A DNA stretch of 64,000 nt from Butyrivibrio sp. WCD3002 (GCF_000424265.1 NZ_AUJO01000014.1:1-64000), one strand, 5' to 3'; numbered from the stretch's first letter, positions 1 to 8,066 are shown. Notes: generated by a model from the letters alone, not told the origin. Program-made: numbers and translations.

Positions 1-13
1 ACTGACGGACACT

Positions 14-149
14 CTTAGTTCATATCCGCTTGCTAAATAATCCTCATGAGCCATATATCTGTCAAGGCCGTAGCCGCGCAGCGGTGCTTTGCAGCCTTGA
101 CAGATATATGGCTCATGATAAAAAGGTAATCAAGCGGATATGAACTTAG
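14..149. repeat. 136-nt compound palindrome (nested long hairpin)
   Basis: The outer arms are 16-nt perfect inverted repeats (AGTTCATATCCGCTTG at 17-32 against 131-146), extendable to 14-149 with one mismatch. Inside them is a 25-bp perfect inverted repeat (44-68 against 94-118), with A/T-rich internal loops of 11 and 12 nt between the two stems. The 25-nt apical loop carries a further CCGC-GCA-GCGG mini-hairpin (74-84). No open reading frame explains it. A stem this long and perfect is unusual for a simple terminator and has no U-tract. It could be a repeated extragenic element, part of a structured RNA, or the remnant of a mobile element; I cannot tell which from one copy. Confidence 0.85.
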
Positions 150-257
150 GCCTGGCATAGATGCCCGGCTACAACATAAATTCAGAGGCTTGCCGTAGGC
201 AAGGCTTCCATTTCAGACAAGTTTACGCAGCATTACGCTTTTCACGAAATTAAAATA
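150..257 (+). other. Gene-free stretch with small hairpins, possible 3' part of a structured RNA
   Basis: No plausible protein gene is seen on either strand between the left edge and 452. Between the compound palindrome and the terminator at 258 there are two more small hairpins: GGCA-TAGA-TGCC at 154-165 with flanking CC/GG pairing, and CTTGCC-GTA-GGCAAG at 189-203. A chain of hairpins ending in a strong plus-strand terminator is what the 3' end of a noncoding RNA entering from the left would look like. It could equally be the 3' untranslated region of a gene outside the window. Confidence 0.35.
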
Positions 258-297
258 AAGCCGTAATCCTAGATGTATACTGGGATTGCGGCTTTTT
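258..297 (+). terminator. Intrinsic terminator, plus strand
   Basis: A 15-bp stem (258-272 against 280-294, with G-U pairs) closes a 7-nt loop and runs into five T residues (293-297). It ends a plus-strand transcript that enters from outside the window or starts in the hairpin-rich region before it. Confidence 0.85.
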
Positions 298-353
298 AGG
301 TGTCAAAGATGGAATTTTTACATATACCGCTTAACATTTCAACCTAAAACCGC

Positions 354-400
354 AAAAAAAACGCCAAAGCTGATAACTTTTGTCAACTTTGGCAATTTTT
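354..400. terminator. Bidirectional intrinsic terminator after pflA
   Basis: GCCAAAG (363-369) pairs with CTTTGGC (387-393), and an inner TGATAA/TTGTCA stem lies inside it. Eight A residues precede it (354-361) and six T residues follow (395-400), so it can terminate on both strands. On the minus strand it ends the hypB-pflA transcript. Confidence 0.85.
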
Positions 401-452
401 TAACATAATTTATATTTTTCTTGTTAGTTTTTTTCGTTTGTTCTATTATTCT

Positions 453-1181
453 TTAATTTGCGCCGAGAATCCTCTTGGCGTTTTCAATTCTCTCCGCAGA
501 AGGCGCCTCAACTCCCTGAAGCTGATAGGGGATCCCAAGTTCTTCCCACTTAAACTGTCCAAGAGAATGATAAGGAAGGACATCTATCCTTTTTACATTG
601 CTGAGTGTATCCAAGAATTCTCTTGTCTTCTTTAGATATTCATCATTATCCGTGATTCCCGGAACAAGCACATGTCTTATCCAAACAGGCTTATCTATTT
701 CCGATAAATATCTAAGGCAGTCCTTGATATTCTCATTTGGCTTACCTGTAAGCTTAATATGCTCATCATTATCGATATGCTTGATATCCACCAGCAAGAG
801 ATCCGTATCTTTCATAAGCGCATTGAACTCTGAAAAGAAAGGTTCTTCTCTGGTAAAGGGCTCAGCTGCAGTGTCGATGCAGGTATTTATTCCGCGCTCC
901 TTTGCCTTTGAAAAAAGCTCCCTGAGGAAATCCATCTGAAGAAGCGGCTCTCCGCCGCTGACTGTTATGCCGCCCTCATCACCCCAGTAGCTCTTATACC
1001 TCTCAGCCTTATCAAGAAGCTCATCAGCTGTCCTAAGATCATTTGACTCAGGATTCCAGGTGTCGGCATTATGGCAATACTTACATCTAAGGTTACAGCC
1101 CTTTAAAAATATGATAAAACGGACCCCCGGTCCGTCTACCGAACCGAAGGTCTCTATTGAATGAATTCTTCCCTGAAGCAT
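453..1181 (-). CDS. pflA: Pyruvate formate-lyase activating enzyme (radical SAM)
   Basis: This enzyme installs the glycyl radical on pyruvate formate-lyase, using S-adenosylmethionine and a [4Fe-4S] cluster, in anaerobic mixed-acid and butyrate fermentation. The radical SAM cysteine motif CNLRCKYCHN (CxxxCxxC) lies near residue 30, followed by a GGEP-type glycine motif (TVSGGEPLLQ). At about 242 residues it has the usual length of PflA. A TTG at 1193 would add four residues, but the ATG at 1181 overlaps the hypB stop as TAATG, so I take that start and infer translational coupling. The substrate enzyme PflB is not in the window. Assignment to PflA over other glycyl-radical activases rests on the lack of an extra ferredoxin domain. 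Confidence 0.93.
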   Translation of the reverse strand: MLQGRIHSIETFGSVDGPGVRFIIFLKGCNLRCKYCHNADTWNPESNDLRTADELLDKAERYKSYWGDEGGITVSGGEPLLQMDFLRELFSKAKERGINTCIDTAAEPFTREEPFFSEFNALMKDTDLLLVDIKHIDNDEHIKLTGKPNENIKDCLRYLSEIDKPVWIRHVLVPGITDNDEYLKKTREFLDTLSNVKRIDVLPYHSLGQFKWEELGIPYQLQGVEAPSAERIENAKRILGAN

Positions 1182-1846
1182 TATTTTTTCCAATCTTCAA
1201 TCTGATCACTGAGCCACTTGGCAAACTTATCAACTCCCTCGCCTGTCTTAGCACAGATAGGGATGATCTCAGCCTTGGGATTTCTCATGTGGATATACTC
1301 CTTGCACTTCTCAAGATCAAAGTCAAAATAAGGAGCAACATCAATCTTATTGATAAGAACAACGTCGCAGATGCTGAACATAAGTGGATACTTAAGGGGC
1401 TTATCATGTCCCTCCGGAACGGAAAGGATCATTGCATTCTTTGAAGCACCTGTATCAAATTCAGCAGGGCAAACAAGGTTTCCTACGTTCTCAAGAATTG
1501 CAAGCTCAACGTCACCCTCTACAAGTGCATCAAGACCCTGTCTTGTCATATCAGCATCAAGGTGGCACATTCCGCCTGTGTGGAGCTGAATAGCCTTAAC
1601 ACCGGTCTCAGCAATCTTCTGTGCATCAACATCTGAATCGATATCTGCTTCCATTACGCCTATCTTGTATTTATCCTTAAGCTCTGCGATAGTAGCCTTA
1701 AGTGTTGTTGTTTTTCCTGATCCGGGAGATGACATAAGGTTCAGAAGGAAAATCCCCTTATCCTTAAGCTCGCCTCTAAGAAGCTCTGCTCTCTCATCAT
1801 TACTCTCAAATACACTTCTTTTTAATTCAATAACTCTGGTACTCAT
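1181..1846 (-). CDS. hypB: Hydrogenase/urease-type nickel insertion GTPase HypB
   Basis: HypB is a GTPase that helps load nickel into [NiFe] hydrogenases. The P-loop SSPGSGKTT is near residue 40, and the GxxxDxD-like segment (EADIDSDVDAQK) and the NKID guanine-specificity motif are present. The N-terminus has no histidine-rich nickel store. At 221 residues the length is normal. HypA and the other hyp genes are not adjacent, which is uncommon; the gene sits between a Na/Pi transporter (44 nt upstream) and pflA (one-base overlap). A good AAAGGA ribosome site precedes the ATG. UreG is a homologous alternative, but no urease genes are seen. Confidence 0.88.
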   Translation of the reverse strand: MSTRVIELKRSVFESNDERAELLRGELKDKGIFLLNLMSSPGSGKTTTLKATIAELKDKYKIGVMEADIDSDVDAQKIAETGVKAIQLHTGGMCHLDADMTRQGLDALVEGDVELAILENVGNLVCPAEFDTGASKNAMILSVPEGHDKPLKYPLMFSICDVVLINKIDVAPYFDFDLEKCKEYIHMRNPKAEIIPICAKTGEGVDKFAKWLSDQIEDWKK

Positions 1847-1890
1847 AAATTTCCTTTCTTAACTAAAACAAAAACTAAAGCACAAAAACA

Positions 1891-3909
1891 TTACTTATCT
1901 TTTTTCTTCTTGCTCTTTTCCTTTACCTTTTCCTTTGACTTGTCTTTTACCTTTTCCTTTACTGCATCCTTTGCCTTATCAACAAACTTTTCTTTCTTCT
2001 TTTCGGCAGCTGAAACAGCTTCATCGATTATCTCCTGATCATCAGCTCTCATGATATTTACAATAGTCTCATGATCCTCTATGAAGGAAGGACTGATATC
2101 ATCCTCATCGTCAAAGCCCCTCTTAACAGCAGGAAGTCTGTATTTTCTCTCATACAGATCTACAGCGATCTCAAATTCCTTGTTCTTTTCAGCCTTAAGG
2201 TGTTCAAGATACTCGTGAGTATCAAACATTCCTTCGCTTACTTCAAGGATGCATACTGCGATATTGCTACAGTGGTCTGCTATACGCTCAAAATCGGTAC
2301 CGAGATCCGAGAGGATAAAGCCCATATCTATGGTGCACTTTCCCTTGCGAAGTCTTCTGACATGGCGTCTCTTGACCTCCATGTTGATTCCGTCTATTAC
2401 TTCTTCAAGAGGCTCTACAGACTGTGCCAGCTTAAGATCCTGATTCGCAAAGGACTGGAATGAAAGCTCTACTATTTCTCTTACCGCACTTGAGAAGGTC
2501 TTAAGCTCTTCCTTAGCTTTACTTGAGAACTTCTCGTTCTTCTCGTTCATTACGCGGGCTGTCTGTGCAATATTCAATGCATGATCACTGATACGCTCAA
2601 AATCCGTGATGCAGTGAAGGATGATTGAAAGGGTTCTTGAATCCTTCTCCGCAAGATGGTGGTTGTTGATCTGCATAAGGTAGGTACCCAGCTGATCCTC
2701 ATATCTGTCAACCTTCTCCTCGATACGTCTTACTTCATCAGCAACCTCTGGATTATACTCATCAATCAGAGATGTGGCCTTTTCAAGACCTTCCCTTGAG
2801 AATTCAGCCATATCCATAGCAACCTGTCTTGACTGCTCAAGAGCAAAGGGCGGGTTTGTAAGGAAACGCTCGTCCAGCTTGGTGATATTCTGCATATCCT
2901 GCTGCTCTTCACGCTCTTTTTCATCAATAGGAATAGTCCTTAATGCCATCTGAACAAGGAGTCCCGAGAAAGGAAGCATAAGAGGCGTAGCCACAAGGTT
3001 AATAAGTGTATGAATAGAAGCTATGCCTACCATTCCTGCCTGACTGCTCATAAATGCAAAATTCACAAAGGAATGTATTGTGTAGAAAATGATCATAAAG
3101 GAAACAGCTTTTATTACGTTGAAATAAAGGTGCATAAGAGCTGTTCTCTTACCGTTTTTATTTGCTCCAAGTGATGAAAGAATTGCTGTTATACAGGTTC
3201 CAACCTCGGCACCAACTACTACGGGAAGTGCAACACTGTAGGTGATGCTTACCGACGCAGACAAAGCCTGCATTACACCGATGGTTCCTGCAGAGCTCTG
3301 AATTACCATTGTAAAGAGCACACCTACCAGGAAGCCGATAACAGGATTGCTGAAGGTCATGATGATTGTCTGGAAGCTTTCGCTGCTGCGGAGAGGATAT
3401 ACAGCCTCAGACATCATACTCATTCCAAACATCAATACTGAAAATCCGATAAGTATAAGACCGATGTTGTTCTTTTTATCATTCTTGGAAAACATGTAAA
3501 GAACAATACCGATAAGTGCAAGAAATGGTGTAAATGACGTGGGTTTTAATAAATTGATTATGAAATTGTCACTGCTGATAGCATTTAATGAAAGCAGCCA
3601 TGCAGTAAAGGTGGTACCAAGGTTAGCACCAAGAATAACATTTACCGCTTCCTTTAAAGTCATGATTCCTGAATTAACAAGACCGACAACCATTACGGTT
3701 GACGCAGATGATGACTGTACAAGAGCAGTTACTCCAACGCCGAAAAGATAAGCTATGATCGGGTGACTGGTTACTTTACTGAGAACCGTCTCCAGCTTAC
3801 CGCCGGCAGTCTTGGTAAGACCACCGCTCATTACATTCATTCCATACAGAAATAGCGCAAGTCCTCCGATAAGGCCTGCAATTAACGAAAAGATTTCTTT
3901 TGAATCCAT
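1891..3909 (-). CDS. Na+/phosphate cotransporter with C-terminal PhoU domains
   Basis: This membrane protein has the two Na/Pi-cotransporter (PF02690) repeats. Each shows the family signature of a polar Q-S-S/T stretch (VQSSSAS near residue 65, IQSSAG near 205) with nearby glycine-rich GANLGTTFTA and GAEVGTCITA motifs. About eight or nine hydrophobic segments fill residues 8-320. From about residue 350 the protein becomes cytoplasmic and helical with two PhoU-like four-helix repeats, then a tail of lysine-rich KEK/KDK repeats. It probably imports phosphate with sodium, gated or sensed by its PhoU part. An AGGAGG ribosome site and a clear promoter precede it. The repetitive basic tail (about 30 residues) is not part of the family core. 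Confidence 0.92.
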   Translation of the reverse strand: MDSKEIFSLIAGLIGGLALFLYGMNVMSGGLTKTAGGKLETVLSKVTSHPIIAYLFGVGVTALVQSSSASTVMVVGLVNSGIMTLKEAVNVILGANLGTTFTAWLLSLNAISSDNFIINLLKPTSFTPFLALIGIVLYMFSKNDKKNNIGLILIGFSVLMFGMSMMSEAVYPLRSSESFQTIIMTFSNPVIGFLVGVLFTMVIQSSAGTIGVMQALSASVSITYSVALPVVVGAEVGTCITAILSSLGANKNGKRTALMHLYFNVIKAVSFMIIFYTIHSFVNFAFMSSQAGMVGIASIHTLINLVATPLMLPFSGLLVQMALRTIPIDEKEREEQQDMQNITKLDERFLTNPPFALEQSRQVAMDMAEFSREGLEKATSLIDEYNPEVADEVRRIEEKVDRYEDQLGTYLMQINNHHLAEKDSRTLSIILHCITDFERISDHALNIAQTARVMNEKNEKFSSKAKEELKTFSSAVREIVELSFQSFANQDLKLAQSVEPLEEVIDGINMEVKRRHVRRLRKGKCTIDMGFILSDLGTDFERIADHCSNIAVCILEVSEGMFDTHEYLEHLKAEKNKEFEIAVDLYERKYRLPAVKRGFDDEDDISPSFIEDHETIVNIMRADDQEIIDEAVSAAEKKKEKFVDKAKDAVKEKVKDKSKEKVKEKSKKKKDK

Positions 3910-3966
3910 CCATACCTCCTAATGTCTCAGGTACTACGTAATAATTTATCCCTCTCTATCATAAGT

Positions 3967-3995
3967 ATCGTAACTGAAATAAACCTAAATATCAA
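3967..3995 (-). promoter_or_regulatory. Sigma-A-type promoter of the Na/Pi transporter gene
   Basis: On the minus strand TTGATA (3990-3995) and TACGAT (3967-3972) are separated by 17 bp, about 55 nt upstream of the start codon. Read by eye; no transcription data. Confidence 0.65.
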
Positions 3996-4066
3996 CTGCA
4001 AGATATAGACAAGATATAACTTCTTGTGGACAAACTCAGAAATAATCCGCAAAAAATCTTAATTTT

Positions 4067-5011
4067 TTAGAATTCTATCGCCATCTTTACATACTTTCCA
4101 AAGTGCATTTCCTGCGCAGGTATGCGCGTTCCGTCGTGATATTCATCACCATAAATATTCTCTTCAATATCAGCCTCTCCGGCTTTTACCATGCCCAGTT
4201 TCTCGCAAAGATGGATTGAGACTGTATTCTCGGCTTTTACAAAGGCAAGGACTCTTTCAAACTGAAGGATATCTCTTCCATAATCCAAAATCGCCTTACA
4301 AACCTCGTAGGCGTACCCCTTTCTCTGATAAGCAGTTCCTATTAAAAATCCGATCTCTATATCATCGAAGCCGTTTCTGACGCTGTATCCGGCACGTCCA
4401 ATGATCTCCCCGGTCTCCTTAAGAACCACGGTCCAGGTTCCAAACCCCATAAGACCATAAACCTTTTCTATGTAATCTCTTTGATATTTTTTCTCATCTT
4501 CGGGATCTGCAAACAACCCTTCCATGTATCTGGTCATCTCGGGATCTGCATACAGCTCATAAAAAACATCCACATCTTCAACAGTGGTTTCCCTGATAAG
4601 GCATCTGTCTGTTGTAAGGATATCCCACGGTAGATGTGCATAGCGCTGATAGGCCTTTATAAAGGAATCCATCCCCACTTCCTCTATTTCCGTAAAAACG
4701 TACTTAATACCTTCAAAGCGCTCATCGGTATTGCCCTCATAGCTAATACCTACAACATATCCTCCGCCTGATATCAGGTCCACTGCAAACTCTGATGAAT
4801 CGGTAAGAAAAAGCACATCTTCCGGCTTTTCTTCTGCAGTATCACTCAATAGAGAAATCACAAGATTCTCCTTACTGCAGGCCATATTATTCGGGTATAC
4901 AGCTCTGCTGCCGATTCCTTCAGTCTTTATATATGAAGCGGTCTCAAGAATCCTTGAAACAAACCCTTCATCCTTATCGTTCTTTATGCAAAAAATGATT
5001 TCTTTAAGCAT
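4067..5011 (-). CDS. Two-domain protein: HAD-like N-terminus plus GNAT acetyltransferase
   Basis: The C-terminal half (about residues 145-314) is a RimJ/RimL-type GNAT domain: it opens with LTTDRCLIRETTVEDVD and has the acetyl-CoA loop region YQRKGYAYEVCKAIL and the ENTVSIHLCEKLGM segment. The N-terminal 140 residues look like a degenerate HAD-like fold (VLFLTDSSEFAVDLISGGG), with no clear catalytic DxD motif near the start. Similar two-part proteins occur in clostridia; the substrate is unknown. It is transcribed away from the cyclophilin gene and reads toward the Na/Pi transporter. Confidence is high for the GNAT half and moderate for the N-terminal call. Confidence 0.8.
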   Translation of the reverse strand: MLKEIIFCIKNDKDEGFVSRILETASYIKTEGIGSRAVYPNNMACSKENLVISLLSDTAEEKPEDVLFLTDSSEFAVDLISGGGYVVGISYEGNTDERFEGIKYVFTEIEEVGMDSFIKAYQRYAHLPWDILTTDRCLIRETTVEDVDVFYELYADPEMTRYMEGLFADPEDEKKYQRDYIEKVYGLMGFGTWTVVLKETGEIIGRAGYSVRNGFDDIEIGFLIGTAYQRKGYAYEVCKAILDYGRDILQFERVLAFVKAENTVSIHLCEKLGMVKAGEADIEENIYGDEYHDGTRIPAQEMHFGKYVKMAIEF

Positions 5012-5131
5012 TGTAACGCCTTTTTATCTGTATTTTTATTCTACTAATTATTGTATAATTAATCCCGGGTTTGTTCCATGAAAACCCTATATCATTTACA
5101 TTAAAAAATCGTTTTCATTAAGGAGAAAAAT

Positions 5132-5659
5132 ATGTCTGAAAACAAAAATCCTATCGTTACAATTACAATGAAGGGCGGCGATGTAATCAAGGCTGAGCTT
5201 TATCCCGAAATCGCACCTAACACTGTAAACAACTTCATTTCACTTATCAATCACAATTTCTATGACGGTGTTATTTTCCACCGTGTTATCAAGGGCTTCA
5301 TGCTTCAGGGCGGCGATCCCGAAGGCACAGGAATGGGTGGCCCGGGCTACGAGATAAAGGGCGAGTTCTCACAGAACGGCTTTAAGAATGATCTTCTTCA
5401 CACAGAGGGCGTACTTTCAATGGCACGCACACAGATTCCTGATTCCGCAGGTTCACAGTTCTTTATCATGCATAAAAATGCACCTCACCTTGATGGCGCT
5501 TATGCTGCTTTCGGTAAGGTCATCGAAGGTATGGACGTTGTTAATAAGATTGCTGAGACAAAAACAGACTGGAATGATCGTCCCTTAGAGGATCAGGTTA
5601 TGGAAAAGGTTACTGTTGAAACATTTGGCGTAGATTATCCGGAACCGGAGACAGTGTAA
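5132..5659 (+). CDS. Cyclophilin-type peptidyl-prolyl cis-trans isomerase
   Basis: A single-domain cyclophilin of 175 residues that catalyses proline isomerisation during protein folding. The active-site arginine segment VIFHRVIKGFMLQGGDPEGT and the QFFIM motif (residues around 50-115) are intact. There is no signal peptide, so it should be cytoplasmic. The start is fixed by AAGGAG seven bases before the ATG. It is monocistronic, with a long perfect hairpin just after its stop. Confidence 0.95.
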   Translation: MSENKNPIVTITMKGGDVIKAELYPEIAPNTVNNFISLINHNFYDGVIFHRVIKGFMLQGGDPEGTGMGGPGYEIKGEFSQNGFKNDLLHTEGVLSMARTQIPDSAGSQFFIMHKNAPHLDGAYAAFGKVIEGMDVVNKIAETKTDWNDRPLEDQVMEKVTVETFGVDYPEPETV

Positions 5660-5685
5660 TATCAAAAAGTCCTATAAAAGGGAGG

Positions 5686-5716
5686 AAGCCAAGGAAACTC
5701 GTGTTTCCTTGGCTTA
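5686..5716 (+). terminator. Terminator hairpin after the cyclophilin gene
   Basis: A 13-bp perfect stem (5686-5698 against 5703-5715) with a TCGT loop lies 27 nt after the stop codon. The downstream T-tract is weak (ATTATG), so termination efficiency is uncertain. Confidence 0.6.
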
Positions 5717-5850
5717 TTATGAAAAAGTTATTATAATTGGTATTGCCTTTCTTCATCTGACATCTTTAGTATAGCGAAAATAAATGTCTAAGATATGATT
5801 TGAAGTAAATAGTCTTTAAACGTTTTATGAACAAAAAATGAACGTATGTA

Positions 5851-6741
5851 TTAGGGAATCATTATATTAATGACCTTGTTCTCATTCCTGATATCCACAT
5901 GAGTATGGTTACCGCCAAACTCTCCATCCCTTGTCCAGGAAATGCTTTCCTTAGAATCAAACTCAATATGCTTCGTCTTAAAGCAATACATAAGCTCTGT
6001 ATTAATATCCCTGTTAATAAATGCTGCAAGAAGATTACTCATATCCAGCATATTATCAGGAAGCTTTACCAGAGTGACCTCAAAAACTCCGTCATCCATG
6101 GTAACATTCTTACCGGTTATATCCTTAAATCCTCCCACAGATCTGGAATTTGTTACCATTCCAAATACAAAATCGTCCTCAATAACTCCTTCATCGGTAG
6201 TAACCTTCATATGGTAAGAACTTATCTCAGAAAGCCTTTTTGCGCCTTCAAGAATATATGCCATGTGTCCTAAAATATTCTTAACATCCTGCCTTGTCTG
6301 GTATGAAACATCCGTAAAAAGTCCAAAAGCTGCTATGTAAACGAAGGTTTCATCATTCATGATTCCTATATCGCAGGCATATTCGTTACCGTTTACGATT
6401 GTTTTTGCCGCTTCATGCATCTGGGACGGAATTCCAAGGCTTACCGCAAAATCATTTGTGGAGCCTGCAGGAACATAGCCTATGGGAGTCTTTCTTTTTG
6501 ACTTCCACATTCCGCTCACAATCTCATCAAGGGTACCGTCACCGCCACTGCACGCTATGATATCATAGCTGTCATCATATTCCATGACTGCTGTCGTTCC
6601 ATCTCCCCGCTCCTTAGTGGGATAAACCGTAATATCATATCCGCCTCTGGCAAAAACATCAATTATATCAATAAGATTGCTTCGAATACGCTCCTTACCA
6701 GCCTTCGGATTGTAAATGAAAAGCATTTTTTTCTTATTCAT
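5851..6741 (-). CDS. Diacylglycerol kinase-family lipid kinase
   Basis: This enzyme phosphorylates a lipid such as diacylglycerol, recycling headgroups released during lipoteichoic acid synthesis, or a related long-chain base. The N-terminus has the DAGK signature NPKAGKERI, followed by the nucleotide-binding SGGDGTLDEIVSGM (near residue 65) and a GSTND segment, as in the DgkB/YegS family. I place the start at the ATG at 6741 (296 residues), because GAGG lies six bases before it and no family member carries the extra 22 residues. The coding start is only about 13 nt after the T-run of the preceding terminator, so its expression depends on read-through or on an embedded promoter. Confidence 0.9.
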   Translation of the reverse strand: MNKKKMLFIYNPKAGKERIRSNLIDIIDVFARGGYDITVYPTKERGDGTTAVMEYDDSYDIIACSGGDGTLDEIVSGMWKSKRKTPIGYVPAGSTNDFAVSLGIPSQMHEAAKTIVNGNEYACDIGIMNDETFVYIAAFGLFTDVSYQTRQDVKNILGHMAYILEGAKRLSEISSYHMKVTTDEGVIEDDFVFGMVTNSRSVGGFKDITGKNVTMDDGVFEVTLVKLPDNMLDMSNLLAAFINRDINTELMYCFKTKHIEFDSKESISWTRDGEFGGNHTHVDIRNENKVINIMIP

Positions 6742-6753
6742 ACCGTACCTCAT

Positions 6754-6798
6754 TAAAAAAATGACCCATCTAATCTCATTATATGAAATCAGATGGGT
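6754..6798 (-). terminator. Intrinsic terminator after the Crh-like gene
   Basis: On the minus strand ACCCATCT and AGATGGGT (6764-6771 against 6791-6798) form an 8-bp stem, extended inward by AT and TCAT/ATGA pairs, followed by seven T residues (plus-strand A run 6755-6761). It ends the murB-rapZ-whiA-crh transcript and sits immediately before the lipid kinase start. Confidence 0.85.
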
Positions 6799-6824
6799 TA
6801 ATTCCATTATAAAAACAAAATCCG

Positions 6825-7091
6825 TTATGAAAGCTGAAGCTCTCCCAAAAGAAAGCTCTCCATTCCCTTAACAGCGTCCTCTTCATCCTGTCCGTCAGCT
6901 ATTACAGTAACCTCTTCACCACTGTTAAGACTAAGAGTCATCATGCCCATAATACTCTTGGCATTAACCTTCTTAGACTGAGCCTCGATATGAACAGTAC
7001 TGTCATAACGGCTTGCAAGCTGAACCAGCTCTGCAACCGGACGAGCTTCAAGGCCACCCGGAAGCTTGATTTCGATAGATTTTGATATCAT
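6825..7091 (-). CDS. Crh-like HPr paralogue (Glu15, Ser46)
   Basis: This is an HPr-fold protein of 88 residues. Aligned to HPr by eye, the phosphotransfer histidine of the GIHARP motif is replaced by glutamate (GGLEARP, residue 15), while the regulatory KSIMG serine is kept exactly at position 46. In Bacillus the paralogue Crh likewise lacks His15 (it has Gln) and acts only in catabolite repression through HPr kinase and CcpA. I therefore infer a regulatory, not sugar-transporting, role, supported by hprK in the same block. The start is the ATG at 7091; the in-frame TTG upstream overlaps the AGGAGG ribosome site. The gene order rapZ-whiA-crh matches Bacillus yvcJ-yvcK-yvcL-crh except that yvcK is missing. 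Confidence 0.9.
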   Translation of the reverse strand: MISKSIEIKLPGGLEARPVAELVQLASRYDSTVHIEAQSKKVNAKSIMGMMTLSLNSGEEVTVIADGQDEEDAVKGMESFLLGELQLS

Positions 7092-7116
7092 AATTTTCCT
7101 CCTCAAACTTAGTAAA

Positions 7117-8061
7117 TTAACCTCTTAGCTTCTCTGCCAATTCGCTAAGCTTTCTCAACCTGTGATTTACTCCTGATTTTCCAACAGGTGGATCAAGGTA
7201 CTTCCCAAGTTCCAATAATGTTGCATCGGGATACTGAAGCCTGGCCTCTGCCATATCCCTTAAGCTCTCCGGAAGATTTTCAAATCCGTAATGATCCCGG
7301 AGATATAAAATATCTGTCGTCTGTCTTGATGCAGCGTTAACCGTCTTGGTAATGTTAGCTGTCTCACAGTTAACTCTTCTGTTAATGGCGCCTCGCATTT
7401 CCTTGACGATGCGCTCATTCTCCATATTCATCAGACTGACAGGTGCTTCCATAACATTAAGAAGATCTACAATTGATGTACTCTCCTTGATGTACACAAC
7501 GTAATACTTCTTGCGCTGTATAATCTTTGCCTCGATATCGAAGCTTTCTATCATCTCCCTGATCTCCTCAGCAAGCTTCATGCTGCCACAGGAAAACTCC
7601 AGATGATAAGATTTGCTGGGATCGCTTATAGAGCCTATACACAAAAAGGAATCACGTAAAAACGCTCTTTTACAGCAGGCTTTCATTATAAGCTGGTGAC
7701 TTACGCCAGAATTCTCATCTCTGAGACTGCCATCATCGTTATAGTAGTGTATTCCCTTAAGTAGCGCTATTGGTTTCTCGGAACCATTGAGAACAAGCCG
7801 ATAAACCTTGCCTCCGATTATTTCCTTACTCCCATCTACAAGCGTACCAGTGTCTATATTAAATGCTTTTTTTAATAATGTAAAGAACTTTCTAATCGCC
7901 CTCTCGGAGTCATCAGCCAGAAAAACCCTGTATTCATCGTTGGTTTTTCGTTCAACATACCCTGCATTAATTAGTATTGCAGCTATCTCTGCCAGCTGAC
8001 AATGACGCCCCGGAGCAACCTGTTTTTCAAGTTCATTTTTCACATCACCGGAAAATGACAT
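7117..8061 (-). CDS. whiA: WhiA sporulation/cell-division DNA-binding protein
   Basis: WhiA joins an N-terminal LAGLIDADG homing-endonuclease-like fold (SFLCIGSISDPSKSYHLEF region near residue 140), without nuclease activity in known members, to a C-terminal helix-turn-helix (about residues 260-314, LLELGKYLDPPVGKSGVNHR). It affects cell division and chromosome segregation in Bacillus and sporulation genes in Streptomyces. At 314 residues it is of normal length. It lies 5 nt after rapZ and 25 nt before the Crh-like gene, a conserved Gram-positive arrangement. Confidence 0.95.
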   Translation of the reverse strand: MSFSGDVKNELEKQVAPGRHCQLAEIAAILINAGYVERKTNDEYRVFLADDSERAIRKFFTLLKKAFNIDTGTLVDGSKEIIGGKVYRLVLNGSEKPIALLKGIHYYNDDGSLRDENSGVSHQLIMKACCKRAFLRDSFLCIGSISDPSKSYHLEFSCGSMKLAEEIREMIESFDIEAKIIQRKKYYVVYIKESTSIVDLLNVMEAPVSLMNMENERIVKEMRGAINRRVNCETANITKTVNAASRQTTDILYLRDHYGFENLPESLRDMAEARLQYPDATLLELGKYLDPPVGKSGVNHRLRKLSELAEKLRG

Positions 8062-8066
8062 ATATA

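Noticed and set aside
14..149. Integron attC site or IS terminal inverted repeat
   Set aside because: No RYYYAAC/GTTRRRY core sites, no integrase or transposase, and the arms are adjacent instead of flanking a gene.
438..635. Small plus-strand gene opposite pflA
   Set aside because: It is an antisense shadow of a clear pflA reading frame with no ribosome site.
6825..7091. Active PTS phosphocarrier HPr
   Set aside because: The phosphotransfer histidine is Glu, so PTS phosphate relay is not possible.
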